Source of the DNA: Purshia tridentata
Lineage: Eukaryota; Streptophyta; Magnoliopsida; Rosales; Rosaceae
Length of the DNA stretch: 30,773 nucleotides
Assembly: GCA_003254885.1 (NCBI GenBank)
Contig: QANT01005750.1
Location: 1-30,773, forward strand
Direction: 5' to 3'
Shown here: positions 1 to 10,622 of the stretch, one piece after another
How the letters are laid out: the number at the start of each line of letters is the position of its first letter
Numbering within the stretch: the first letter of the stretch is position 1
Notes under the pieces: generated by a model
The model's input: the letters and a program-made list of their open reading frames with translations, nothing else
Database searches by the model: none
Told to the model about the DNA's origin: nothing
Program-made: the position numbers and the translations under genes

Positions 1-143
1 GGATAATTATATTTGGCGTAATTCTTTTGTGACTAACCTAAACTTCCATGTTGACTATCTTTTTTAAAAATTCCAATATACCCTTAAAATGAAAAGAGGA
101 AAAACTCATCCCATCCCACCACCCACTAGCCACAGTCAATGGT

Positions 144-228
144 TCTCTCTCTCTCTCTCTCTTTGGTTTCTCCCCAACCTCCCTATAGCTCTGACCCAGA
201 GAACTTGAAGAGAGAGAGAGAGAGAGAG
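144..228. repeat. Paired (CT)n and (AG)n microsatellites
   Basis: A CT run at 144-162 is followed about 46 bases later by an AG run at 209-228. The two are complementary, so a transcript or single strand could fold into a hairpin of about 19 bp. A 60-aa reading frame across this stretch is low-complexity and is not accepted as a gene. No other gene-like feature is visible in 1-468. Confidence 0.85.
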
Positions 229-468
229 GAATTGCGCCAAATTTGGAGGGGTTGGGGGGCGTTGGGTGGTGGCTGGGGTGAAGCTGGGCTTCTTCTTCTT
301 TTTTTTTTTGTCTGTTTTTAAGTTTTACTTTTTAATTTTGTTTAAGGGCATAATTAGAAGTTTTGGGGAAAAAATTATAAACGGTTGTCAAGAAAGTGGT
401 TTAGAGTTATCAAAATAGAAGCACTATTTTATTTATTATCTCCACTAAAACAAAAGTTTTAATAACTG

Positions 469-550
469 ATGTACTCTTTGAATGATATGTTTGTACATAC
501 AATCATATCATGTACTCTTTGAATGATATGTTTGTACATACAATCATATC
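469..550. repeat. Perfect tandem repeat, 2 x 41 bp
   Basis: Positions 469-509 and 510-550 are identical 41-base units that begin ATGTACTC and end CATATC, with no mismatch. Perfect identity suggests a recent duplication or an assembly duplication. An N lies 42 bases downstream at 592, in an A-rich run, so assembly error is possible. Confidence 0.9.
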
Positions 551-591
551 ATTTGACTCATTTAGATCTTACAGTATATGGTTTGTCTTCA

Positions 592-592
592 N
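592..592. other. Undetermined base (N) before a poly-A run
   Basis: A single N precedes a run of 14 A. The flanks on both sides carry inverted copies of a short motif (TATATGGTTT and AAACCATATA), so the region may be hard to sequence or may be a contig join. Confidence 0.9.
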
Positions 593-770
593 AAAAAAAA
601 AAAAAACCATATATGGGTTGTAAAATAGGTCAGCCAGCTCCACTTGAGGTTTAAGCGGTCAAGGCTCAGTTCAAATAAGGAAATGCCGACCAACTCGGCC
701 CAAATAAGGAAAGGGTCTGCCTGGGCTCAATCTTTTGCCAATACCCATAGATTTGGGTGAGCATTCAAAT

Positions 771-1127
771 CTTTTACGCAAATACCACCTGGACTATAAG
801 AGGTATACTCCCGTACCACCTAAAACTTACCACATGAAATTATCAATATGTGCCAATGTGGCACCTATAGTCAATTTTTCTATTAAATCCTAAAACTTTT
901 TTCTCAAATTTTCAAATTTGCCCCTGAAAAAATTTTATTTTTCTTAATTATATATACTTAAAGGCAAATTCAAAAATTTGAGAAAAAAAGTTAATGATTT
1001 AGCAGGCAAATTAACTGTAGGTGCCACATTGGCACATATTGATAATTTCAGATGATAAACAGTTAAAAAAAAGTTTGAATAATACGAAAACACACTTCCT
1101 ATAGTTCAGGTGATATTTACGTAAAAA
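771..1127. mobile_element. Foldback / MITE-like inverted-repeat element (about 360 bp)
   Basis: The left arm starts TTTTACGCAAATACCACCTGG and the right arm, read in reverse complement, starts TTTTACGTAAATATCACCTGA. Similarity continues inward through the ACTATA segment, through the stretch around TGTGCCAATGTGGCACCTA (matched inverted near 1020-1045), and into the centre, so nearly the whole element can fold back. No coding capacity is seen. I found no clear target-site duplication, so the ends are approximate and the superfamily is not assigned. The ends resemble the MULE-derived foldbacks common in eudicots. Confidence 0.7.
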
Positions 1128-1763
1128 ACCCTTTTGCATAATGTTAAACGTGTTAAATTTATGCTATTTTGTTAGACAATCTCAACCATGAACAACATAA
1201 TTGAAAGGTACTTTATTTCATGAAGGTTAAACATCAAATGTAAGTACATCAGAATTCAGATAGCCTTAAAAATGTGCAACATCGTCAAAAGTAGCACTCC
1301 AAAAACTTTTGATTTGGTCAGATCATGGAAAGTCTACCATATCTTCCGTTCCCTTTTTATGACAACTTGTATGAAAACTAATGGATACAAAATATGAAAA
1401 CACCCCTTCCTTTATTCTTTTACAAGTAACAATAATGGTTGTTTTCCATAGTTCCAGCAACACCCCTAACCTTCCAAAAAGATAAAACCTCTGAACATTA
1501 AATTACAGAATACATTGCAGAGATAGTCCAATACAACAATATGTTACCCATGACAATGGTTACACAATCTATGACAACAAATCAGAATATTCATTTCTTA
1601 GGTATAACTTTTAGGTCCTTTTCCCTCCTTGAACAAGCTAAACCAGTGAACCATAAAAATCAAGTGTGTCAGACGCGATTCTCACTGCCTATAGCACAGA
1701 AATAAAGATGTAATGGCTCAACATAAGAAGACAATGAACTTGCAAGCGTGATTATCTACAATT
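1128..1763 (-). other. Probable 3' UTR and downstream flank of the DUF1997 gene
   Basis: No reading frame of interest is present on either strand. The stretch lies immediately 3' of the minus-strand stop codon at 1764-1766. AATAAA hexamers on the minus strand at 1411-1416 and 1212-1217 are candidate polyadenylation signals. Which one is used cannot be told from sequence. Confidence 0.4.
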
Positions 1764-4700
1764 TCATATTTCACCAGTTCCAAGAGGCTGCCTTGATCTA
1801 TCACCAGAAGCCCATGCTTGATAGTCCCTCACAAGCTGCACCAACATGATATAAAAAAATAAAAAGTTAAATAACAGGAGCCATTCCAACATTGTCAGGA
1901 TATGAATAACAAACTTCTTTGAATGAATGCTATCACAAGACAAAACTTGAGAGGATCATAATTTTTAAAATGGAACATCAAGGTCAACATCCGAAGGAAA
2001 AAGCAATGTGACATCTTATAACAATTTGAAATGCTATCCCATGTCTTGAAATCATATTATGCTTAAATTCATCAATTATTTCTTTGATCAATCATTTCAC
2101 TAGTGGAAAGCAAAAAAGGGTAGGCACACAAAATCCTAAAGCTGATTCTGGAATTTGAGCAATGAGCTTGTACAATCAAATGCTACATAAAACGCCATGC
2201 CACATATCTGCTCCATAGACCAAACTTCAAAAGCAAGTTTAAAGAGGTGTTTGTCTAAAGACAAGTTGTGCCAATCTAGTTTGACAACAATGTTACAACT
2301 TCAGTCCACAAAACCCGAAAAATGGTTTAAGACAGCAGTTCATAAGATTTACTATACGCAGCCCAAGAGCATAGAGGCAAGATTATTTTGCAAAAAGTAA
2401 AGGCTAACACAAATCTTAGAGAGGGAGACACTGCATATCAACATGGACACTAGGTAACAAATTCACATGACTTAATGAGTCAAAGTTTCAACAGAAAATC
2501 CCAAGCAAAAATATTTCTCCATGAATTGTAGACTTTATTCTCTGAAATTCATATAATTTCTCAGATTTTGTCTCATTTGAACCCCTGCTTAATCAATCAC
2601 ATCCATTAACTTATAGCAAATCCTTGCATTATTCATGCTTGAGAAGATAATAACTAATAAAGAATTCAAATTACCCATCCACTCACTTCTCTTATCCATT
2701 ATACTCATCTTGCAAGTCTTACATGATTCAATCTGAACTAGATACAATGTAAAAAAAGACAATTTTGATGCAATAATACTGCAAAACATCTGCAGCAAGG
2801 CAACACATCACATTGACCAACAAATGTCAAACTGCAAGATCCATTTTGGAATTCCAAGATCGCCATCCCAATAATAAATAGTCAGCAAGCCCCTTTTTTA
2901 TTAGTGCACTTTACCTAGGATTTTTTTTTGTCAAATCAAAGGCCATAGCCTCAAAAAGTCAGTAGGATTTGGCTTACAACAATTCCAGTTCATTTATGTT
3001 GAATTGTACTACTAACTGGAAAAAAAAATCATCAAACATAAGATATGGCTAATGAGAGAATAAAGTAGTTGACAAAACGTAGACCTGCAACTCTAAATCA
3101 GCCCCCTCATCAAGAAAGAAAGAAAGCAACTAGTAGCCCACATACAAACAACAAAGATTTGTTCAACCAAAAAAAAAAAAGCAAAGAATTGAACTTATTC
3201 CAATTTCTCTATCCAAAAAAAGAAATTTTTATGTAAGACAAGTTCATATTTTATTGTAATATGAACATTATAATATATGCTTCAGAGGCCAAACTTATAA
3301 TATTATAAAAATTGGAATTGGAACACGCACCAAACTAGGAACATGTGAGAAAACTGAATGGAAATATGTGAAAAATTTCCACTAACCTGTTCCAGAAAGC
3401 GGGGAAGCATAATTCTTAGTATTTGTTCAAGGACTTGGGCCCCAGATGATTCAATAGCTTGGACTGGAATTGCACGAAATGCAAACGGAATCTCAATGCT
3501 GACCTGAATTTCACAAAAAAAATCCATGTATAGTCCTTTGGGATGGTAAATTATCAATTTAAATAGTTATGCTAAAAATCTGAAACTATTATCTTGCAAT
3601 CAACACCTCTATCACAGTATCTGAGGTGAGTTGTTGCCCTGATGAGTTGCTTTGGTTGCTATCGCACGATATTTGGTTCACCATATAAGCTGCATTCCCA
3701 TACCAAATCAAAGTCAAAGAACTCCTGAAAAAAGCATAAATCAAATGACTCAACATAATGAATGCATGATCTAGTAGAAAAGGAACTCTTAACAATAATT
3801 GTTTACATCATTGAGAAATGAAACTAATACAACAAACTGCAGCCACCTTCCTCACTCTTTACAAACAAATTGTACATAAACCATTCTGTAGATGGAGGGA
3901 CATATTTTCACCAATAAGTAAATCAATCAAAATCTCATTAAATTTATTCAGTGAGATGATGGCAGTTTCCTTCATCATTGGAAAAGTCTGGATGTGGCAA
4001 CTGTTCAAAAGCCACATATACACAATTAATTGGTGCAAAATAAATTTGCATTACAGATAAAACATAATTGTGCACTGATTCATTCCCAGTTCTGTGCAGG
4101 GCAAATTGTTTGATCGTCTTTCTCCGAGGAAGAATATCTAGATTCATACAAAGACCCCCGCCAGCTTAAGTTTAAAAGCATCCACTTTAAGAGTTCATTA
4201 ATTTCCTTTCGAATTCAATTTGAAAAAGAGTATCTTTTATGCATGCAACCAAGCCGTACAACAAGAAATAGATAGGGATGTCAATCAGTGAAGCCTCTTG
4301 TGAACTAGTTGCAAGCTGCTCAATAAAGGCTCGTCTTGAGCTCATTCAATTATCAAGCTCAGGCCCAACTTTAGGTTTAATAAGCAAAACAAGCCAAGCC
4401 CAAGCTTCACTATGCTCAGCTCATTAGGCTCAAGCGAGAACACAATAAGAGACGGCCTAAATTACTCTACCATTACGTGTGACAGGCAACTTTCATGCAA
4501 CAACCATTCAAAATTACGCAGGAAATCTCAAATTGTTATTAGAAGGCCCAGTTAGCTAAAATTATTCTACAAGAACGCAAATTAGTGTGCAATAAAATGT
4601 GTTTGAGCCCTCAAGTATAGTTTGCAATATCGAGTGCAGAATGAGCATTATGTAAGCTAATTCTACCCATGACATAAAATTAAGCAAAAAATCTCACCAT

Positions 4701-5372
4701 CAAACTTGTCATTCTGCGCAACCACCATCGGCGAACCATCAAGCTGTACCAACAAAAACAAAAGGGTGCATTATACATGCATATATATATTCTTTTTCAA
4801 CCAATAAAATTACAGATATTAATAAATTGAAACTGAGACAGCGACAAGCGCAAACACACAGACCTTGCAGGACAAAAGCTTAATGCAACAACCATTTGGC
4901 TGCTCTTCCACTCTGACAAGTAGAACAGGGCAAACCTCAAATGCAAAGAACTTGAACCTATACACATAGCACCTGAACGTATTGTCATCCACTCTCTCTA
5001 TCCTCTCTGCATCCAACACCGAGTACTGACTCGCCGGCAAGCTCATATACTCACCTGAAAACCCAACAAAAAAAAAAAACCTATTACAACAACAACAACA
5101 AAACGAAAAATGAGAAACTGACCATCAATTAAGCACGAGATTGAATGGCGTGAATCCGAAAATGGCATTCTAACATTACTTAGAGGCCGCAGGAGCTGCG
5201 GAACCGAAACGGACTCGGTTCGGCGAGCGACGAATCGGGCTTTCGGGGTCGTGGAATCGGCCGAAATGCGAAGCAGATGGTTGAGTTTGAGACTCGGAGA
5301 ACTCCCGGTTCTGGAATTTGCGTACGGACACGAAATGGAAGCGAATTTTAAAGAGAAAGAGCTCAGTGCCAT
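1764..5372 (-). CDS. DUF1997 family protein, probably chloroplast-targeted
   Basis: Six exons in transcription order: 5372-5123, 5054-4864, 4743-4698, 3689-3607, 3503-3387 and 1835-1764. All introns are GT-AG, and the phases join into 759 nt (252 aa plus stop). The first about 60 residues are rich in Ser, Arg and Ala with few acidic residues, as in a plastid transit peptide; this is inference. The body matches plant DUF1997 proteins as I recall them: a segment with SQYSVLDA and RFKFFAFEVCPVLLVR in exon 2, SPMVVAQNDKFD in exon 3, TVIEVSIEIPFAFRAIP across exons 4 and 5, a LPRFLEQLVRDYQAW stretch across exons 5 and 6, and the end LGTGEI. The biochemical role of this domain is not established. 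The start is the ATG that opens the transit-like segment; a longer upstream reading frame is only promoter DNA. Intron 3 (about 1.0 kb) and intron 5 (about 1.55 kb) are the long ones, and intron 3 holds a repeat-like stretch near 4275-4440. Confidence 0.9.
4275..4440. repeat. Dispersed-repeat-like tract inside intron 3 of the DUF1997 gene
   Basis: The stretch has many copies of GCTC/GAGC and CAAGCTC-type words (for example AAGCCAAGCCCAAGCTTC) and opens with ATAGGGATGTCAATCAG, a pattern often seen in degraded plant DNA-transposon repeats. No clean termini or target-site duplication were found, so this is a weak call based on composition. Confidence 0.35.
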
Positions 5373-5407
5373 CTTTTTATATATATAAAAATAAATAAAT
5401 TTTTTTC

Positions 5408-5663
5408 CTTTATTTCCGTAAAAGTAGCAGAATAATAGGAAAGAATATACTGAAGGATTGAGTTTGGGAGGTATGTGTAAGAGTGAGAGAAGCAGAGGAA
5501 GGAGAAGCAACTGGGTGAGAGATATTTGGATAAGACAAACCACTTTATTTCCGTAAAAGTAGCAGAATAATAGGAAATAATATACTGAAGGATTGAGTTT
5601 GGGAGGTATGTGTAAGAGGAAGGAGAAGCAACTGGGTGAGAGATATTTGGATAAGACAAACCA
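5408..5663. repeat. Tandem duplication (135 + 121 bp) upstream of the DUF1997 gene
   Basis: Copy 1 (5408-5542) and copy 2 (5543-5663) both start CTTTATTTCCGTAAAAG and end AAGACAAACCA. Copy 2 differs by one substitution (AGGAAAGAA versus AGGAAATAA) and by a 14-base deletion within the GTGAGAGAAGCAGAG stretch, flanked by short GAG repeats. The pair starts 36 bases upstream of the DUF1997 ATG, so it lies in the 5' UTR or core promoter. It also creates a repetitive minus-strand reading frame that is not a gene. Confidence 0.92.
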
Positions 5664-5892
5664 GTGGAAATGAAAGCTACATCTACTCAATTTCACTTCA
5701 GCATACAAATTTCTTTCTCTCATCTGTAGAATTTGAAATAATATTTTTACTCTTCTAAAAAGTAATTTTTTCTTTACTCTGTCTTTGGTATTGTTGAGGG
5801 CTAAGTCCAAAATTTAATAAGTAATGTTAGGTGTTGTGTAGGTGTGCATCACAGTTTTTGTACTACATTCATTAGAAATTCTCACACAGGCG

Positions 5893-6295
5893 GGTTTGTG
5901 AGAATTCGGTCTAGGCCTGAATACTATATGGTGATATATAAAGGTATCTTATATGAGGGGATTTTCGCTAAAAAAAATTACGAATATCAGACAAAGCATC
6001 GACATAGCGTCGACATGGTGTCAAGATGTGTTACAGCCAATTCAGATGTGCTATAGTCGGTTCATGTGCTTGTGTCGTTATTGTGTCCAAATCTCAAATA
6101 TTCTCAAATTTTAAAATTTGCGAATGCCCTCTCTAGAGAATAACTACTTATATGAAATTGTCTCAATGCATAAGAACTTTATGGTATATACTATATGATG
6201 GATACCATGTATTTCATATAAAGAACATTTTTATATAGGCTGTACATTATGTATCGTTATATAATATTCAGGTCTAAATTAGGTTCTCACAAACC
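5893..6295. mobile_element. Foldback element with imperfect inverted ends of about 50 bp
   Basis: The left end GGTTTGTGAGAATTCGGTC, continuing through GGCCTGAATACTATAT, is matched by the reverse complement of the right end, GGTTTGTGAGAACCTAATTT, continuing through GACCTGAATATTATAT. The interior is AT-rich and non-coding. No clear target-site duplication was found. The left end also takes part in a local hairpin: 10-base arms at 5877-5886 and 5897-5906 with a 10-base loop. Confidence 0.65.
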
Positions 6296-6313
6296 AAATG
6301 CTCATGCATTAGA

Positions 6314-6711
6314 AGGGATGGCAATGGGGCGAGGCGGGGCCGGGTTTGCCAATACCATCCCCGCCCAGTCAGGTATGCGGGGCCTCGTATGTTTTTTTTT
6401 TAACTTTTTCTTCTTATTAAAATGATATTAAATCAACACAAAATATAATATGATATGAATAAAATACACTAACATATACATATTACATTAAAACATCATT
6501 ACATTAGATTATAACACTATTAAATTCAAAAGAATAATAAAAATTATAACATAAAATTGAAATGTAATTATAAAATTAATATTATATAATATATGTATTA
6601 AGTTAAACGAGTATACGGGGTTGGGCAGGGCGGGGAGTGCTATTACCATACCCGCTTAATCAGGACAGGGCCCCGCGGGGCTTGGCGAGGACTGGGATAA
6701 TTGCCATCCCT
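6314..6711. mobile_element. hAT-like MITE with AGGGATGGCAAT ends
   Basis: The terminal inverted repeat AGGGATGGCAAT is perfect at 6314-6325 and, inverted, at 6700-6711. GC-rich subterminal tracts follow on both sides (GGGGCGAGGCGGGG on the left, the inverse of GGCGGGG and CCCCGCGGGG tracts on the right), around an AT-rich core. Short ends of the form GGGRTGGCAA are common in plant hAT-type MITEs; that is family knowledge recalled, not searched. The flanks do not show a convincing 8-bp target-site duplication. Confidence 0.65.
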
Positions 6712-7590
6712 AAGAACTGCGACATTCATACTATCATTCTAGGTGGAACTCATCTATACAAGTGGATTGCATGATAGCTTTAATTCTTGTAAGGTGCATG
6801 GCATGTCTCACAATGAGGTGAGTCTCATGTTAGGAATTCTCACCTCATTTAGAGAATGTCTTAACTCCTAAGGCATATCCCATGGAAGAATTTTTCTGAT
6901 TAGAAAGGTGGTACAAAAATTGTGTACAAATAGTTTGGTCCAAATTTAATGTACACTTTTTGTTTTCTAAGACAAATCAAGAGCTTTAAGCTACATCTTT
7001 TAAGAGCCATACACACGTAATCTGATTTATATATTAGAGCAAGGCCTTTCATTACCTTTTCTAAACGTGATTTGGACCATATATAAAACATACTTTAAAG
7101 CCAATCCATTCCACTTGAAGTCTCGAATTTTATCTTTAATCTTCACTTGAAACCTTCATAACCACTTAAGACTAATAGCATGTTCTAAATTGCTAATTCT
7201 TACATCAAAATGATTTTGGTCTAGAAAATAAACCAGAAGTGGTCCAGAACACAAAATATTGCACTTACTACAGTTTTTCTTGTATAAGACTTATAATGAA
7301 GAAGAGTAGCAAAGCACTTGAATAAAGGACAAACTAAATTCATGAACAGAAACATAAACAAAGATTAACTAAGTTCACGGACAAATCGATCACCACTAGT
7401 CACAAAGTTGTGCCCATTGGCTGCCTCCCTCAAATTTCTGATTCCTCACCAAACAGAAGCACAAAAGAGGCCGGCATGAGCTCACATATTCACTAGCGAA
7501 CAATTCTTGGCTTCTTAGATGTAAGAAGTCAATTTTCCTAAGTGTAAAAGCCAATCACAATTTGTTGTCCAACATTTATATTCGAGTAAA
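6712..7590. other. AT-rich intergenic DNA, no gene seen
   Basis: Only short spurious reading frames occur. One small hairpin has 11-base arms AATGAGGTGAG at 6812-6822 and its complement at 6839-6849. Nothing else is supportable. Confidence 0.6.
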
Positions 7591-7762
7591 GTCAGAATAA
7601 TTAAGGCCATTAGAACTTAAACATGCAAAACACTTAAAATATGGCAAAACTGTTAAGAACATCAAATTGATTCAATAATATATATGTGCTATTTCAGTTC
7701 TAGTACTACTACATCATAACTTAACACTTGATACTCCACTCCCTCAATTCCTCCACATGTTC

Positions 7763-9567
7763 TTATGTCACTATTTCACTTCTGATTGTAATCGCTTTCC
7801 TCTGTCCGGTAGATCTGCATTTAGCGGAAACACTTAGGATACCATTGGCATCAATATTAAAACAAACATCAAAATTAGGAACACCCTTAGGAGCCACAAG
7901 AATGCCATCGAGCATAAATTCACCCAAAAAGTTATTATTTTTTGTTGTTGCACTCTCACCCTCAAAAATGGAAAATAAAACAGCATCTTGGTTGTCATAC
8001 ATGGTTGTCAAAGTATCACCTTTGATCATCACAGGAATCCTGGTGTTTCTTGGAATCACAACAAACATGACATGTTTTTCTTCAGTCCGTACCCCAAGTG
8101 ACAGAGGGGTGACATCCAAAAGAGTGAAGTCTTGAAGCTTTCCAATTCCATTCCCACTCAAGACTGCAGCTTGAACAGCAGCTCCATATGCCACGGCCTC
8201 ATCCGGATTAATGCTCTTGCACAACTTCTTTCCCTTGAAGACATTCTGTAATAGTTGCTGAACTTTGGGAATTCTAGAAGAGCCACCAGCAAGAACAACA
8301 TCATCGACACTGCGTATGTCCATTTGAGCATCGCTCAAACAATTCTCCACAAGCTCCATACACTTGTTGAAGAAATCCATGTTCAGTTGTTCAAATTTGG
8401 CGCTGGTAATGGTTATATAAAAATCAGTACCCTCATACAAACAATCAATCTCTATGTCAGTCTTGGGGACAAATGAAAGTCTCCTCTTCGCCTTCTCACA
8501 CGCATTTCTTAGCCTCCGAAGAGCTTTGGAGTTTTTACTGATGTCCAATTTATGCCACCTTTTAAATTGCTCAACACAGTAGTTCACCATTGTGTTGTCA
8601 AAGTCTTCACCTCCAAGGTGAGTGTCTCCTGCTGTGGCAACCACTTCAAAGCTGATGCCATCACCTATTGTAAGTAGTGACACATCTAGAGTGCCACCAC
8701 CCAAATCAAATATCATCACATTGCTCTTGCTACACCAACCGGTGGTCTCTTTTTCAAGGCAATAAGCAATAGCTGCTGCCGTTGGTTCATTTATAATACG
8801 CAGCACATTAAGGCCTGCACTAACTCCAGCATCTTTTGTAGCCTGACGTTGAGAATGATTGAAGTAAGCAGGAACAGTGATAACTGCATTTTTCACAGTT
8901 GAGTCAAGGTACACCTCAGCAATCTCCCGCATCTTTAAGAGAATCATAGATGAGATTTCTTCCGCAGCAAACTTTTTCTCTTGACCCTCGTGGGTAACCA
9001 CAATCATGGGCTTGTCTCTTGAACCTTTAACGACCTTGAATGGCCAAAGCTTCAAATCATTCTGTACAGAGACGTCACTGAATCTTCTACCAATTAATCG
9101 CTTCGCATCTAGAAATGGATCCCAAACTTAGAAAATAGGCTGTACAATAGAACTAATATATATAATGAGTAAGTACTAAATCACTATTTATTTGTTACAA
9201 ATTTTAATGTGTTTTATGGATAAATATCGGTTTAATGAAAATTATTAATCATATACAACATAGGAAAGTACTATATATACGAAGCCTCATAGAGATATAA
9301 AACTGATTTGAGAAACAAATGGAAGTAAATTGATAGTTATATATACATACCAAAGATGGAGTTGGTGGGGTTTCTGAGGACTTGGTTAAGTGCTGCATCA
9401 CCTACGAAACTCCATGTATCAGTGAAGGCAACACAAGATGGAGTGGTCCTATTTCCCTGATCGTTCACTATGATTTCTACATTTCCATTCCGAAACACTG
9501 CCACGCACGAGTACGTTGTCCCCAGATCAATCCCAATAGCATGACCACACTTTTCTTCACCTGCCAT
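7763..9567 (-). CDS. Hsp70 / heat shock cognate 70-like protein, C-terminally truncated (copy A)
   Basis: Two exons (9567-9351 and 9108-7763) join across a 242-bp GT-AG intron into an open frame of 520 aa. The ATPase domain is complete in its motifs: [14 protein letters not shown] at 11-24, DAKRLIGRR with Lys75, [28 protein letters not shown] with Glu180, [10 protein letters not shown] with Asp207, and [13 protein letters not shown] at 343-355. The linker DVTPLSLG lies near 404-411 and is followed by the substrate-binding beta domain to NGILSVSA. The protein then ends after about 20 more residues. Cytosolic Hsp70s are near 650 aa, so the helical lid and the C-terminal EEVD co-chaperone motif are missing. 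Unusual changes are [12 protein letters not shown] in place of the usual TDTERLIGDAAK pattern, and Leu in DLGGGTLD where Phe is usual. By family it should bind ATP and unfolded peptide in the cytosol or nucleus; whether it folds clients without a lid is unknown. A GAAAATTC heat-shock-like half element sits about 80 bases upstream, which is weak evidence of regulation. Confidence 0.88.
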
Positions 9568-10622
9568 TAATTCTCAGCTCAAAAACTTCAAGAGCAAATA
9601 TAAACTTGACAAGAGAAATGGTGGCAGAGAATTAATGCTGAAAATTCTTGGGGGAGTACGTGACGAATATGTTGGTGGGAAAAATTTGAAAGCAGTCCGA
9701 ATGTTAATAATGGGTTAGCGGAAAAGACTTATCGGGGAGTGTAATCGTTCTACAGAATTTATTTTGTTTCATTAATCTATGTTGAGGTTGAGCCGTGATG
9801 TACATTACATTATTGTTTTTTTTATATTTAAATTCACATCCTTTGACATGTCAGCTATTTAGTTTAGAATCTTAGATCACACCACACCACCTAAACTTTC
9901 CGTGGGGGATTATTGGCTTGCTCTTGCTATTATCTTGATTTTAAGAATTCTATTCAGAGTTGATCATTGAACGGATTGGGTGGCCTTGGCGAGGCCTCTT
10001 TGTGTTAATTTTGGGAATTTTAGTAGTCTTTTTAGTAAAAGCCAAGGGTCATTATCTTTCTTGACTTTTTAAATGTTTCATCTTTTTAGTGGAGACATTT
10101 TTGGGATATTAATTAACTGGAGTAATATCAGTCGTTCTATACCTACTAGACTAGTACTGCTATAAACCAAGTTTCTATTTAATTTATTAATTCACATATC
10201 CTTGTCATTGTGATTCTGTTGAGCATTTTCTTGGCAACCAAATAGAAGATTTCCCAAGGACATTCGATCTGGTATGCATATAATTGATGTTTTTGTTGTG
10301 TTTATGCTGTTTCTATTGTTAAAATTTAAATGCATTGCTTGGTTTCTAAGAAACAGTCAGGAATTAAATTAATTAACCCTGCATGTGTTTGGATGAAGTA
10401 ATTAATTTCAGTTTTCATAGAAATTCTTATGTAGTGTTGTAAATCCTGTACCTCTTATGTTTGGGACTTGCTGTTGTAATTAGTATCTATCCACCTTTTA
10501 CCTTAGTTTTAGGCTTTGGCGAACTCTTTGTTCACTGTGTGTGACACAGTGTGTGTGTGTATATGTATATACTTTGCACCTTGTTCTTCTTTTAATTAGT
10601 TGCTTTGAAGGGTTGCATTAAT
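9568..10622. other. 5' flank of Hsp70 copy A, duplicated noncoding DNA
   Basis: No gene is seen. The stretch is colinear with 13055-14081 downstream of copy B. Compared with that copy, about 93 bases (roughly 9592-9684) are present here and missing there. They include a TATA-like AAATATAAA (read on the plus strand) at 9596-9604 and the GAAAATTC motif near 9650. A GT/TATA microsatellite lies near 10545-10570. Confidence 0.6.

Larger units (their letters stand above)
7591..10622. repeat. Tandem segmental duplication, unit A (Hsp70 copy A)
   Basis: The unit starts GTCAGAATAATTAAGG. The same sequence, slightly diverged, restarts at 10623 (GTCAGGATAATTAAGG). Colinear similarity between the units covers the Hsp70 gene, its single intron and the noncoding 5' flank up to CTTTGAAGGGTTGCATTAATG at the end. 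Identity in the coding part is high by eye, with small indels in the flanks. The arrangement is direct (head to tail), and GTCA at all three breakpoints (7591, 10623, 14082) suggests joining or unequal exchange at a short shared sequence. Confidence 0.9.

Noticed and set aside
139..321. 60-aa frame over the CT/AG microsatellites
   Set aside because: Low-complexity translation of simple repeats with a poly-T end; no support.
469..883. Possible CRISPR-like or satellite array from the short repeats
   Set aside because: Only two contiguous units and no spacers. CRISPR arrays are not expected in a plant nuclear genome.
5043..5810. 255-codon minus-strand frame covering the DUF1997 upstream region
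   Set aside because: Only the part from 5372 to 5123 is coding. The rest translates the 135-bp promoter duplication and runs on into the intron past a good GT donor.
7728..8476. Plus-strand open frames opposite Hsp70 copy A, and similar ones at 10973-11518 opposite copy B
   Set aside because: They are antisense shadows of conserved Hsp70 coding sequence and have no family resemblance.
9645..9660. GAAAATTC as a functional heat shock element
   Set aside because: Only two GAA/TTC units are present; a working element normally has at least three alternating units, so it is not listed as a feature.
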